Below, piece by piece: positions 28,309-34,939 of a stretch of 34,939 nucleotides of DNA; position 1 is the stretch's first letter, and each line of letters starts with the position of its first letter. The notes under the pieces were generated by a model. It was not told the DNA's origin and searched no databases. It saw nothing but the letters and a program-made list of their open reading frames with translations. The translations under genes and the position numbers were made by a program. Origin of the DNA: Rhodospirillaceae bacterium. GTDB lineage: Bacteria > Pseudomonadota > Alphaproteobacteria > Rhodospirillales > UBA2165. The stretch is taken from contig PBNV01000020.1 of NCBI GenBank assembly GCA_002723345.1, positions 1-34,939 on the forward strand. Reading direction: 5' to 3'.

Positions 28309-28893
28309 ATGAAAACAATTCAGATTACACCGGCAGAGATGGAGCAACATGTTGCGCGCTTTAAATCACTCAAGCCGCAAGCGGACATGTATGAGGAGGA
28401 TATGGGTCTACCGAGGGAGGCCTATGAAATGATGTCGGCAAAGACTTTGTATCTTTTGATGGCTCCAGAACAGCAAGGCGGACCACACTCGGCTCACCCA
28501 GAGATTGTATGTGATGAAAAGATAAGTGTCATTATCGCCGAATGCCCGCCGGGAGACAGCCCCATGTTGCACGCCCATCATCGCACCCGCGAGACGTTTC
28601 TTTGCCTCGATGGAAAGTTCTGTATACGTTTCGGAGACAAGGGCGAACACGAGACGTTTCTTGAACCCTATGACATGGTTGCAGTGCCGACCGGCGTGGT
28701 CCGGCAGTTTAAAAACGTGACCGATAAGCCGGCCAGACTTCTTGTAATCATCGCAGGGCAAACTGAGGACGATTTTAATGACATCGAGTTCACTCCTGAA
28801 GAGGCTGAGCGCCTGCGTGCAAGCTTTGGAGACGCCGTTGTCGATCGGTTTCGGGAAATTGGCTGGAGTTTTGAAGCCGGCATCGACACCTGA
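28309..28893 (+). CDS. Cupin-domain protein with atypical second motif
   Basis: The 194-residue protein has a single cupin barrel. Motif 1 is complete: H88, H90 and E95 in LHAHHRTRETFLCLDGKF. Motif 2, PTGVVRQFKN (127-136), has Arg132 where the metal-binding His normally sits. A metal may thus be held by three ligands only. The substrate is unknown. A GGGAG ribosome binding site precedes the ATG. The gene is divergent from the tetR-type regulator gene, so it may belong to the same response as the quinone oxidoreductase. Confidence 0.82.
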   Translation: MKTIQITPAEMEQHVARFKSLKPQADMYEEDMGLPREAYEMMSAKTLYLLMAPEQQGGPHSAHPEIVCDEKISVIIAECPPGDSPMLHAHHRTRETFLCLDGKFCIRFGDKGEHETFLEPYDMVAVPTGVVRQFKNVTDKPARLLVIIAGQTEDDFNDIEFTPEEAERLRASFGDAVVDRFREIGWSFEAGIDT

Positions 28894-28929
28894 CGAATGG
28901 TGTTCGTTTGAGCTAATCAAGAATAGAAG

Positions 28930-28953
28930 GCAGGAGCCTTTTTTGGCTCCTGC
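28930..28953. terminator. Perfect 9-bp hairpin between convergent cupin and porin genes
   Basis: GCAGGAGCC and GGCTCCTGC form a perfect 9-bp stem around a loop of six T. It lies between the convergent ends of the cupin and porin genes, so it probably stops transcription from both sides. No long T-run follows the stem on either strand; a pyrimidine-rich tail follows on the porin side. Confidence 0.6.
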
Positions 28954-29007
28954 TGATAACACAATTAAGCTGCCCGCTGTGAAAATTTAGTTGGCCACCC
29001 GGTCGTA

Positions 29008-30138
29008 CTAAAACGTGATGCCGATACCACCTATTACAGCCCAACCATGATTATTGTTGGCATCATTCGTACCTTCATCACTATATTTTACCCTCGCTGC
29101 GGTCCCAAGAAGGTCGATACCTGGACCAACAGTGTAAGACGCCCCTATGGTCAGAGCCTCGACGGTATCATCACCCATGGTTCCAGAGGCGAGAGGCATA
29201 TCGCTTTCCAGATAAGTTAAAGATACTACTGTAGGACCCTTTCCATATTGAATGCCAACATCGAATCCCTCTTCCTCAGGACTATTTGCCGTGCCCTCAA
29301 TACCACTATCGATTGCATCTATTTTCTTGAAAGAGCCTCCGATAGTGATCTGACCAGCTGTCAGGTTGACACCACCTCGGATACCTGAGGTGGAATTCGC
29401 CGCGGTACCATGGTCCTCCTTGTAGGACAAATCAGCCGAAACATCAGCCGATCCAAGTTTCCCCGAATAAGCGATGCCAATGTTGTACTGCTGAGTGTCG
29501 GTCCCCGAGTCTCCACCAACTGCTGGCATAGCGTCAGATGCTGTATCGCCTGATGGCTCGAAAGAAACCCCTACCTGCAGTCCGTTGAACTCCGGCGTGA
29601 GATAAGTCAATTTCATCGCATTACCGGTACCAAGTAGCGTGTCTGCCGTGGCGCTTACTGCTGACGGCTGAATAATGGAATTGCCCAAATCCCCGTCATT
29701 TGGGCCCGTGGCGCCCGCGGCCGGGGCAGATACCGCAAAAACACCAGTTACAGCGTCTGTCGAACCGATGCGTAAATCACCGAAACTCCCAGTCAAACTC
29801 AAAAATGAGTCATCAATGTCTGTGGAGTTAGATTGATCTGTTTCCAACTCTACGGTAACCGATACACCTATACCGTTGCCTAACTTGGTAGATCCTGTGA
29901 AATGGATTTCTGAGTCGTTATAAATATTGAATTCGTCATAACCGGTCTCTAGGCCCGAGTTCGCCGTATCGTTCTCAAAACTGGTGGATTGTTCTGAAAT
30001 TGCGACATACGAATTGAAAAATCCGCCAACGGACAATTGTAGGTTTTTAGCTTTTTGTTGGGCTTCCGCTGGAATAGCCGAGAGGCCGATAAGTGCCACG
30101 CCCGTCAATATTGTGGTGGTGCGAAGTAATCTTTTCAT
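29008..30138 (-). CDS. Gram-negative outer-membrane porin
   Basis: The 376-residue protein starts with a signal peptide (MKRLLRTTTILTGVALIGLS, cleavage likely after AEA near residue 26). The rest is rich in alternating beta-strand patterns with many Gly, Thr, Ser, Asp and Asn. It ends in Phe (GGIGITF), the usual outer-membrane assembly signal. It fits the general trimeric diffusion porins of alphaproteobacteria. An AGGA ribosome binding site precedes the start. A Zur-like palindrome and a promoter about 200 bases upstream suggest zinc-dependent control (inference). Confidence 0.9.
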   Translation of the reverse strand: MKRLLRTTTILTGVALIGLSAIPAEAQQKAKNLQLSVGGFFNSYVAISEQSTSFENDTANSGLETGYDEFNIYNDSEIHFTGSTKLGNGIGVSVTVELETDQSNSTDIDDSFLSLTGSFGDLRIGSTDAVTGVFAVSAPAAGATGPNDGDLGNSIIQPSAVSATADTLLGTGNAMKLTYLTPEFNGLQVGVSFEPSGDTASDAMPAVGGDSGTDTQQYNIGIAYSGKLGSADVSADLSYKEDHGTAANSTSGIRGGVNLTAGQITIGGSFKKIDAIDSGIEGTANSPEEEGFDVGIQYGKGPTVVSLTYLESDMPLASGTMGDDTVEALTIGASYTVGPGIDLLGTAARVKYSDEGTNDANNNHGWAVIGGIGITF

Positions 30139-30338
30139 TAACTCGATCCTATTTTACTCTAATTGTGTCAAATCAGATATTTCACGTTTGTCCGAGACTC
30201 GGTAGTGCGAATGTTACAGACCCTCTGCATGCAAAAACATCATGGTCATCCCCAAACCTGTCTCAACTGCGAACCATAATTTAAGGGTTCAGGGTCTGTA
30301 GCGCTTTGTTTCGCTCAACCAGCAATCAAACACGAACT

Positions 30339-30361
30339 GAAATGTTATAACATAACATTTT
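30339..30361. promoter_or_regulatory. Zur-like operator upstream of the porin gene
   Basis: Arms AAATGTTAT (30340-30348) and ATAACATTT (30352-30360) are perfect inverted copies around AAC. Together with the flanking bases the site differs from the published proteobacterial Zur (zinc uptake regulator) consensus at only two of the 22 specified positions. It lies in the porin upstream region, overlapping a candidate porin promoter, so zinc-bound Zur would block transcription there. Confidence 0.65.
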
Positions 30362-30371
30362 ATGACTACAA
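30344..30371 (-). promoter_or_regulatory. Candidate porin promoter overlapping the Zur-like site
   Basis: On the minus strand TTGTAG (30371-30366) and TATAAC (30349-30344) are separated by 16 bases, close to a sigma-70 promoter. The -10 lies inside the Zur-like palindrome. Transcription would run to the porin with a leader of about 200 bases; a nearer promoter is not excluded. Confidence 0.4.
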
Positions 30372-30428
30372 GAAATTAGACCGACCCCGGCCAATATTTT
30401 TTTATAAAGCTCTGTAACCAAGGGGCAA

Positions 30429-30505
30429 TGGTGACCCCGGCAGGATTTGAACCTGCGACCTACGGATTAGGAATCCGTCGCTCTATCCGACTGAGCTACG
30501 GGGCC
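30429..30505 (-). tRNA. tRNA-Arg (anticodon CCT)
   Basis: The minus strand folds into a complete tRNA of 77 bases including an encoded CCA. The acceptor stem is GGCCCCG with CGGGGTC, the T-loop is GTTCAAATC, and the anticodon stem ACGGA/TCCGT frames the loop TTCCTAA. The anticodon CCT reads AGG. It follows the PagL-like gene by 39 bases on the same strand. No repeat of its 3' end that would mark an integrated element was noticed. Confidence 0.96.
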
Positions 30506-30544
30506 ATCTGCCACTAATTTACATAAAATAGGGAGATAGGTAAA

Positions 30545-31108
30545 TCAGCGGCCAAATAGGCCGTCGAGTGGCAAGCTATAATAAAGCATTGCAGATTCTG
30601 TGCCGGGGTTGGTGTCGCCTAAGCTAGCGTTGGAATAGTGGGACACAGCAAGACCCAGGCGAGAACGGTCTTTTAACCGGTAAGCGAGTTCCAGTTGAGA
30701 TCGGAACTCCAACGGATAATCCAGGTCCAGATCACCATCTCCGCCGACATAAATATGCGGCGCAAAACTCGGCGTGGCCACAATGCGGCGGCCAAAATAG
30801 AGATCAATTAATACGCCTGCACCCACGAATGTGTGGCCAGATGTGGCGTGGCCGATAGCGCCGAATGGTTTAAGGAATAGAAGCTTCTTATCAGATCGGT
30901 ATTCAATACGCCCTTCGAATCCCTCATCTTTTTTTCGATTAAAATCAAAGGCGCCCAATGCCACGGACAGAAAATCCGGGTCGTCGGACGGCTTCTTATC
31001 CTCGGCCAAGATAGTGCCAGGGGCGCATAAAACTGCGAATGCAACCGCGCCTGCAAAAGAGACTGCGTTCACATATTTCTGCGCTAAGATAATTACTTTT
31101 TTAACCAT
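30545..31108 (-). CDS. PagL-like lipid A 3-O-deacylase
   Basis: The 187-residue protein has an N-terminal signal (hydrophobic AVSFAGAVAFAVLCAPG, likely cleaved near residue 35) and then a small beta-rich barrel. The C-terminal SHYSNASLGDTNPGTES carries the PagL catalytic residues His, Ser and Glu (here H157, S159, E171; H126, S128 and E140 in Pseudomonas PagL). It should remove the 3-O acyl chain of lipid A in the outer membrane, lowering immune stimulation or adjusting membrane packing. It lies 68 bases after the proline iminopeptidase gene. Confidence 0.88.
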   Translation of the reverse strand: MVKKVIILAQKYVNAVSFAGAVAFAVLCAPGTILAEDKKPSDDPDFLSVALGAFDFNRKKDEGFEGRIEYRSDKKLLFLKPFGAIGHATSGHTFVGAGVLIDLYFGRRIVATPSFAPHIYVGGDGDLDLDYPLEFRSQLELAYRLKDRSRLGLAVSHYSNASLGDTNPGTESAMLYYSLPLDGLFGR

Positions 31109-31176
31109 GGCCTCATACTAGATGGGCTGAAAAAGGATGCAAGGCCTTGTGACGACCGGGCCTGATCTTTACACCG

Positions 31177-32139
31177 TTAACCGCCAGTCTTGAATTGCTC
31201 CATCGATGCTACCAAGGCCGACTGAACCCCAGGTTCCATTGCCGAATGTCCGGCGTCGTTGATGATATGATATTGGGCCTCCGGCCAAGCACGGGCCAAT
31301 GCATCCGCCGTCACCATAGGACATATCATGTCGTATCGACCCTGTACGAAAACGGCGGGGATATGTCGGATTTTATACAAATTTTCGAAAAAATAGCCGT
31401 CTGAAAGGAACATCTTGTTGACAAAATAGTGCGACTCGATGCGCGCAAGCGCAAGAGCTGCACGTCCAGACTCCAACCCCGATGTCCCCCGTGAACTGGG
31501 TAGAAGAGTAGAGCATGATCCCTCATATCTTGCCCACGAGCGTGCCGCAGGTCCATGCACATTAGGATCATCTGACATAAGACGTTGATGATATGACGCG
31601 AGGACATCCTTTTGTTCCGCCTCAGGGAGGAACTGGATAAATTCCTGCCACGCTTCTGGAAAGACTGCAGCAATGCCCTCTAAAAACCATGTCAACTCGG
31701 TGTCGCGGCAGAGAAAAATACCCCTCAAAACCAGACCCGATACCTGGTCGGGGTGATCAATCGCATAGGCAAGTCCAAGCGAACTCCCCCAAGACCCGCC
31801 AAACACCAGCCATCTCTCGACATTAAGATGTTTTCGCAATTTCTCCATATCCTGAATAAGAAGCTGGGTCGTGTTGTTGGTGACCTCCGCAAACGGCCGC
31901 GAACGGCCACTGCCCCGCTGATCAAACACAATGATGCGATAATGGTTGGGATCAAAAAATCGCCTGTGAATGGGCGAAGCACCAGCACCCGGCCCCCCAT
32001 GCAAAAACACAACCGGCACGCCGTCTGATTTACCAGAGACCTCCCAATACATTTTATGTATAGGGTCGAGATTGAGATGACCCGATGCGAGGGGCTCGAT
32101 TTCCGGGTACAATTGATGACGGTGTGGGGAAATCTTCAT
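31177..32139 (-). CDS. pip: Proline iminopeptidase
   Basis: This 320-residue alpha/beta hydrolase of peptidase family S33 removes N-terminal proline from peptides. The oxyanion motif HGGPG is at 47-51 and the FDQRGSGRS signature at 72-80. The catalytic triad is S116 (GGSWGS), D270 (GRYDMICP) and H298 (DAGHSA). Length and motifs match the family throughout. It is divergent from the M48 peptidase gene. Confidence 0.96.
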   Translation of the reverse strand: MKISPHRHQLYPEIEPLASGHLNLDPIHKMYWEVSGKSDGVPVVFLHGGPGAGASPIHRRFFDPNHYRIIVFDQRGSGRSRPFAEVTNNTTQLLIQDMEKLRKHLNVERWLVFGGSWGSSLGLAYAIDHPDQVSGLVLRGIFLCRDTELTWFLEGIAAVFPEAWQEFIQFLPEAEQKDVLASYHQRLMSDDPNVHGPAARSWARYEGSCSTLLPSSRGTSGLESGRAALALARIESHYFVNKMFLSDGYFFENLYKIRHIPAVFVQGRYDMICPMVTADALARAWPEAQYHIINDAGHSAMEPGVQSALVASMEQFKTGG

Positions 32140-32611
32140 TAGGCAGGTCTATGCGGTCCATAAGTGGCTGTCAAAACTCTTTTGCAAAGAAATTTGTACG
32201 CCCCTCGGTGGCGTGGTTCTCCTGCCTGAGCTAATTTGGGAGGGCATTCTATTGAACATCGCGCCTCTTTTTCCGTTTGAACAGGTACCCCCAATTTACC
32301 AACTTCCTGTCTGTCGATGACCCAAAGTCACTGGAAAAATTCTTCCCCAACAATAGCGTTAATTTCTCTTTCGACGAACGACGCATCGAAGTGCATAACG
32401 GATAATTTACCCATCTTCATGACCAAAAAGGCCACTTTATACATTGAGACATGCTGGGTCAGTGGATAGCCGCGGTTTAAAGTTTTAAATAACAGATCGC
32501 GAGGTTCGAATACACTGACAGATTAAAACATCCGGGTACGGGGTGGTTCAGATACCACAACCATCTTATGATTACGGTAACGAGTCCGGAGCAAATTGAG
32601 GTACTGGGAAG
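32140..32611. other. Intergenic region between divergent pip and M48 peptidase genes
   Basis: This 472-base stretch has no recognised gene. A minus-strand frame at 32328-32444 (38 codons, ATG start) lies in a longer open stretch without an upstream start and matches no family. AGGCAGG near 32142 and CCTGCCT near 32222 are inverted copies about 75 bases apart, of doubtful meaning. Confidence 0.35.
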
Positions 32612-34096
32612 TTGATAATTTCCTCGGAGATACGGTCGAGTCGCTGTTCAGCTCTCCTTATAATATGGGGGCTCTTACTGGCAGTCTCAGCGCTCAGCGC
32701 ATGCACCACCAGCCCCGCAACCGGAAAACTTGTACCAAGCTTCAACAGCCAGCTGAGCGAAAAACGGATCGGCAAACGCGAGCATCCCAGAATCGTTGAA
32801 CAGTTTGGAGGGGTCTATAAAGACACAAAAGTCGCAGCCTACGTTCAAGCACTTGGCAACCGTCTTGCTGCCGCATCCGAACTCCCAGAGATTGGCTGGA
32901 CCTTTACCGTATTAAATTCAGACGAGGTCAATGCTTTCGCTATCCCCGGCGGTTTTGTATATGTAACACGCGGCCTGATGGCATTGGCAGAGAATGAGGC
33001 TGAACTGGCTGGCGTAATTGCGCATGAAATCGGACATGTAACGGCCCTACATTCCAGTGCCCGGCAAGCAGGTGGCTTTTACGCGGGTCTCGGTGCCATG
33101 GCAGCAGGCCTATTCCTTGGTCAGACTGGCGCAGAGGTCGGAAATTATTTGAGCCGAGGACTACTCCAAAGCTACTCAAGGGATCAGGAATTCGAGGCCG
33201 ATTCCCTGGGCGTCCGCTACCTCTCCCGTACCGGGTATAATACTCAGGCTATGGCAACATTTTTGGCGAAAATGCTAGCAAACACCCAGTTGCAAAACAA
33301 AATATTTGGACGCCCAAAAGATCAAGTGGAACAGAACTCTTTCTTTGCCTCTCATCCTAGGACTTCAGTTAGAGTAACACGAGCAATCCGCGAGGCATCC
33401 ATCACCCGGTCCGGTAACAAGCTCGGAAAAGTCGATTATATGGAGATCCTGAATAACATGATTTATGGGGGCGATCCCGGACAGGGTATGATTCGGGGCA
33501 GGAATTTTATCCACCCGGAGCTACGATTTCGGTTTTCAGTGCCTGATGGATTCCAGCTCATCAACAACCCACGCTCTGTGAGTGCATCAGGCCCTGAGGG
33601 AGCCATGATCCAACTCAATCTCGACACCAAACCCTACAAAGGCGATATGGATAACTATCTACAAAATGTATGGACAGACAAAACACGCCTGTTGTCAGTC
33701 GAGAGAATCACCGTCAATGGAATGAACGGCGCCACCGGAGCAGCTCAGATTCGCCGGAGAGATGGCGTCTTTGACTTACGCTTTGTTGCCGTTCAGCAAC
33801 ACAGCCGACGAATTTTTCGCCTCCTGTTTTTTACTCCCCAGAAGCTGACAAAACAGCTCGCAACGGTTCTTCAGAGGACGACTTTTTCCCTGCACACCAT
33901 TAGTGCCCGGGAAGCCGCCGCTACCAGGCCTTGGCGACTTAAAATACGCCCTGTACAGGCAGGAGATACTGTGGCCAGGTTGTCTCGGCAAATGACCGTG
34001 AATAATTTCAAGGAAGAAACGTTTCGCGTGCTAAATGGGTTGAGGCCAGGAGACCAACTGAGAGCAGGACAACTGGTCAAAGTAGTCGCTGACTAG
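32612..34096 (+). CDS. M48 family zinc metalloprotease lipoprotein (BepA-like)
   Basis: The 494-residue protein begins with a lipoprotein signal peptide: hydrophobic ALLIIWGLLLAVSALSAC, with the lipobox LSAC giving C31 as the lipidated residue. The M48 zinc site is HEIGH (138-142), with the third ligand E195 in FEADSLG. A C-terminal LysM-like stretch (VQAGDTVARLSRQM) may hold it to peptidoglycan. Homologues such as BepA degrade misassembled outer-membrane proteins. The only available start is a TTG at 32612, since an in-frame stop lies four codons upstream and no ATG or GTG precedes the signal peptide. Confidence 0.9.
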   Translation: MIISSEIRSSRCSALLIIWGLLLAVSALSACTTSPATGKLVPSFNSQLSEKRIGKREHPRIVEQFGGVYKDTKVAAYVQALGNRLAAASELPEIGWTFTVLNSDEVNAFAIPGGFVYVTRGLMALAENEAELAGVIAHEIGHVTALHSSARQAGGFYAGLGAMAAGLFLGQTGAEVGNYLSRGLLQSYSRDQEFEADSLGVRYLSRTGYNTQAMATFLAKMLANTQLQNKIFGRPKDQVEQNSFFASHPRTSVRVTRAIREASITRSGNKLGKVDYMEILNNMIYGGDPGQGMIRGRNFIHPELRFRFSVPDGFQLINNPRSVSASGPEGAMIQLNLDTKPYKGDMDNYLQNVWTDKTRLLSVERITVNGMNGATGAAQIRRRDGVFDLRFVAVQQHSRRIFRLLFFTPQKLTKQLATVLQRTTFSLHTISAREAAATRPWRLKIRPVQAGDTVARLSRQMTVNNFKEETFRVLNGLRPGDQLRAGQLVKVVAD

Positions 34097-34169
34097 CGAT
34101 ATGTCGGTTCTAGTTGTGCCAACTAATTTTCAATTTCTGTGGGGAGACAAAAATAAGGCGCCCTATCCA

Positions 34170-34939
34170 CTAGCTAGAAGTTTGGAGAACCTGTTCAAGT
34201 TTCTCCACAGCCTTGTCCTTGTCTGTGCCATTGACAGCAGCTACCTCACCAGCCAAGCGCTCGAGAGCCGACTCATATATCTGTCGTTCCGAGAAGGATT
34301 GATCTGGTTGGCCCACATTCCTATGCAGATCGCGCACAACTTCCGCGATCGAGATGGGATCACCGGAATTAATTTTAGCCTCATATTCCTGGGCCCGCCG
34401 GCTCCACATTGTCCTCTTAATCCGCGCCCGGCCCTTGAGAGTGGTCATTGCGTTGTCCATGGTCGTTCGATTACTGAGCTCTCGAAGGCCAGACGTATCC
34501 ATTTTCTCCATCGGAACTCGAAGGGTCATGCGATCGTTGTCAAACGTTACCACCACGAGCTCTAATTTATGACCTTCAATAACCTCCTTCTCAATTCCTT
34601 GGACAAGACCGACGCCGTGGGTCGGATAGACGACGTAATCGCCGGCTTTAAACTGTAGTTTAGGTTTCTTTGATGCCGGTTTCGGCTTTGGAGAGGCAAC
34701 GGGCTTCAAAGTTGCCGCAGTCGTCGCCACCTTCTTGACCGGCGCTGCTAATTTCTTCCCTGAAGCCTTGTTTGTTTTCACGCTTTTGTTTTTTGCGGTA
34801 GCCTTGGATTTTACCGCCAAGGCTTTTGATTTTGCCGCGGCCATTTTCTTTGTAACCGCTTTTTTCTTTGTGACGGCCTTTTTCTTTGTGACGGCCTTTT
34901 TCTTTGTGACGGCCTTTTTCTTTGTGACGGCCTTTTTCT
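34170..34939 (-). CDS. CarD family transcriptional regulator with Lys/Ala-rich N-terminal tail (5' end off window)
   Basis: The CarD/CdnL RNA-polymerase interacting domain is clear: FKAGDYVVYPTHGVGLVQGI, followed by MTLRVPMEKMDTSGLREL. A helical C-terminal domain follows (RRAQEYEAKINSGDPISIAEVV). CarD proteins bind the RNA polymerase beta subunit and stabilise open promoter complexes. An ATG at 34844 gives 224 residues, but the frame stays open to the window edge through hexapeptide repeats (KKKAVT), so the real start is probably outside. The Lys/Ala/Thr/Pro-rich tail resembles histone H1-like tails and probably binds DNA (inference). Confidence 0.92.
   Translation of the reverse strand, partial: KKAVTKKKAVTKKKAVTKKKAVTKKKAVTKKMAAAKSKALAVKSKATAKNKSVKTNKASGKKLAAPVKKVATTAATLKPVASPKPKPASKKPKLQFKAGDYVVYPTHGVGLVQGIEKEVIEGHKLELVVVTFDNDRMTLRVPMEKMDTSGLRELSNRTTMDNAMTTLKGRARIKRTMWSRRAQEYEAKINSGDPISIAEVVRDLHRNVGQPDQSFSERQIYESALERLAGEVAAVNGTDKDKAVEKLEQVLQTSS
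34861..34939. repeat. 18-bp perfect tandem repeat coding the CarD tail
   Basis: The unit TTTTTCTTTGTGACGGCC occurs four times in exact succession (34861-34932) and a fifth time in part (to 34939, the window end). A degenerate copy lies at 34843-34860. On the minus strand each unit codes for one KKKAVT hexapeptide in the CarD frame. The array continues beyond the window. Confidence 0.95.

Noticed and set aside
32328..32444. 38-codon minus-strand frame within a 63-codon open stretch upstream of the M48 gene
   Set aside because: No ribosome binding site or family match; open stretches of this length occur often in other frames.

Overview
The window reads as a chromosomal housekeeping segment of an alphaproteobacterium, most likely a Rhodospirillales-like or other early-branching lineage. 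The evidence is gene content and order: map/sfsA, ubiG opposite lysC, lysC-ptsP, rodZ-hisS, prfA-prmC-DUF4167, clpB, and a CarD-family regulator with a basic tail. HisRS carries the canonical motif-2 loop (ERPQKGRRRQFHQ), not the altered loop typical of Rhizobiales, Rhodobacterales and Caulobacterales, so those groups are unlikely. No insertion sequence, prophage, CRISPR array or other mobile element was seen.

Layout. 1-2734: the 5' part of an MFS transporter (-) diverges from a TPR/OGT-like glycosyltransferase (+). 3151-5782 (-): methionine aminopeptidase, SfsA and a BioC/NDUFAF5-like methyltransferase. 6476-9512: glutaredoxin 3 and a nitrilase-family amidase (+), a small methyltransferase (-), DUF1178 (+), UbiG (-). 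9721-19961 (+): lysC, ptsP, rodZ, hisS, a glutamyl-tRNA reductase-like gene, prfA, prmC, DUF4167. 20885-24872: clpB (+) converges on an M23 peptidase (-). 25474-28893: QueH (+), then a TetR-quinone oxidoreductase pair (-) divergent from a cupin (+). 29008-32139 (-): porin, tRNA-Arg(CCT), PagL-like lipid A deacylase, proline iminopeptidase. 32612-34939: M48 lipoprotein peptidase (+) and a CarD-family regulator (-) that runs off the window.

Functional themes are translation (HisRS, RF1, the RF1 methylase PrmC, Map, queuosine by QueH, tRNA-Arg), envelope biogenesis and quality control (RodZ, M23 and M48 peptidases, porin, PagL), stress response (ClpB, CarD), and methyl transfer and redox (UbiG, Grx).

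The most notable points are these. (1) The HemA-like protein sits in the classical hemA-prfA-prmC position but has Ser in place of the catalytic Cys, other altered active-site motifs and a shortened C-terminus. (2) A near-perfect Zur-type palindrome overlaps a candidate promoter facing the porin. (3) ispG is absent from its usual place between rodZ and hisS. (4) The CarD tail is built from a perfect 18-bp tandem repeat. (5) A structured, terminator-linked intergenic region lies upstream of queH. Nothing here amounts to a clear new multi-gene system; the HemA-like protein is the best candidate for undescribed biology.
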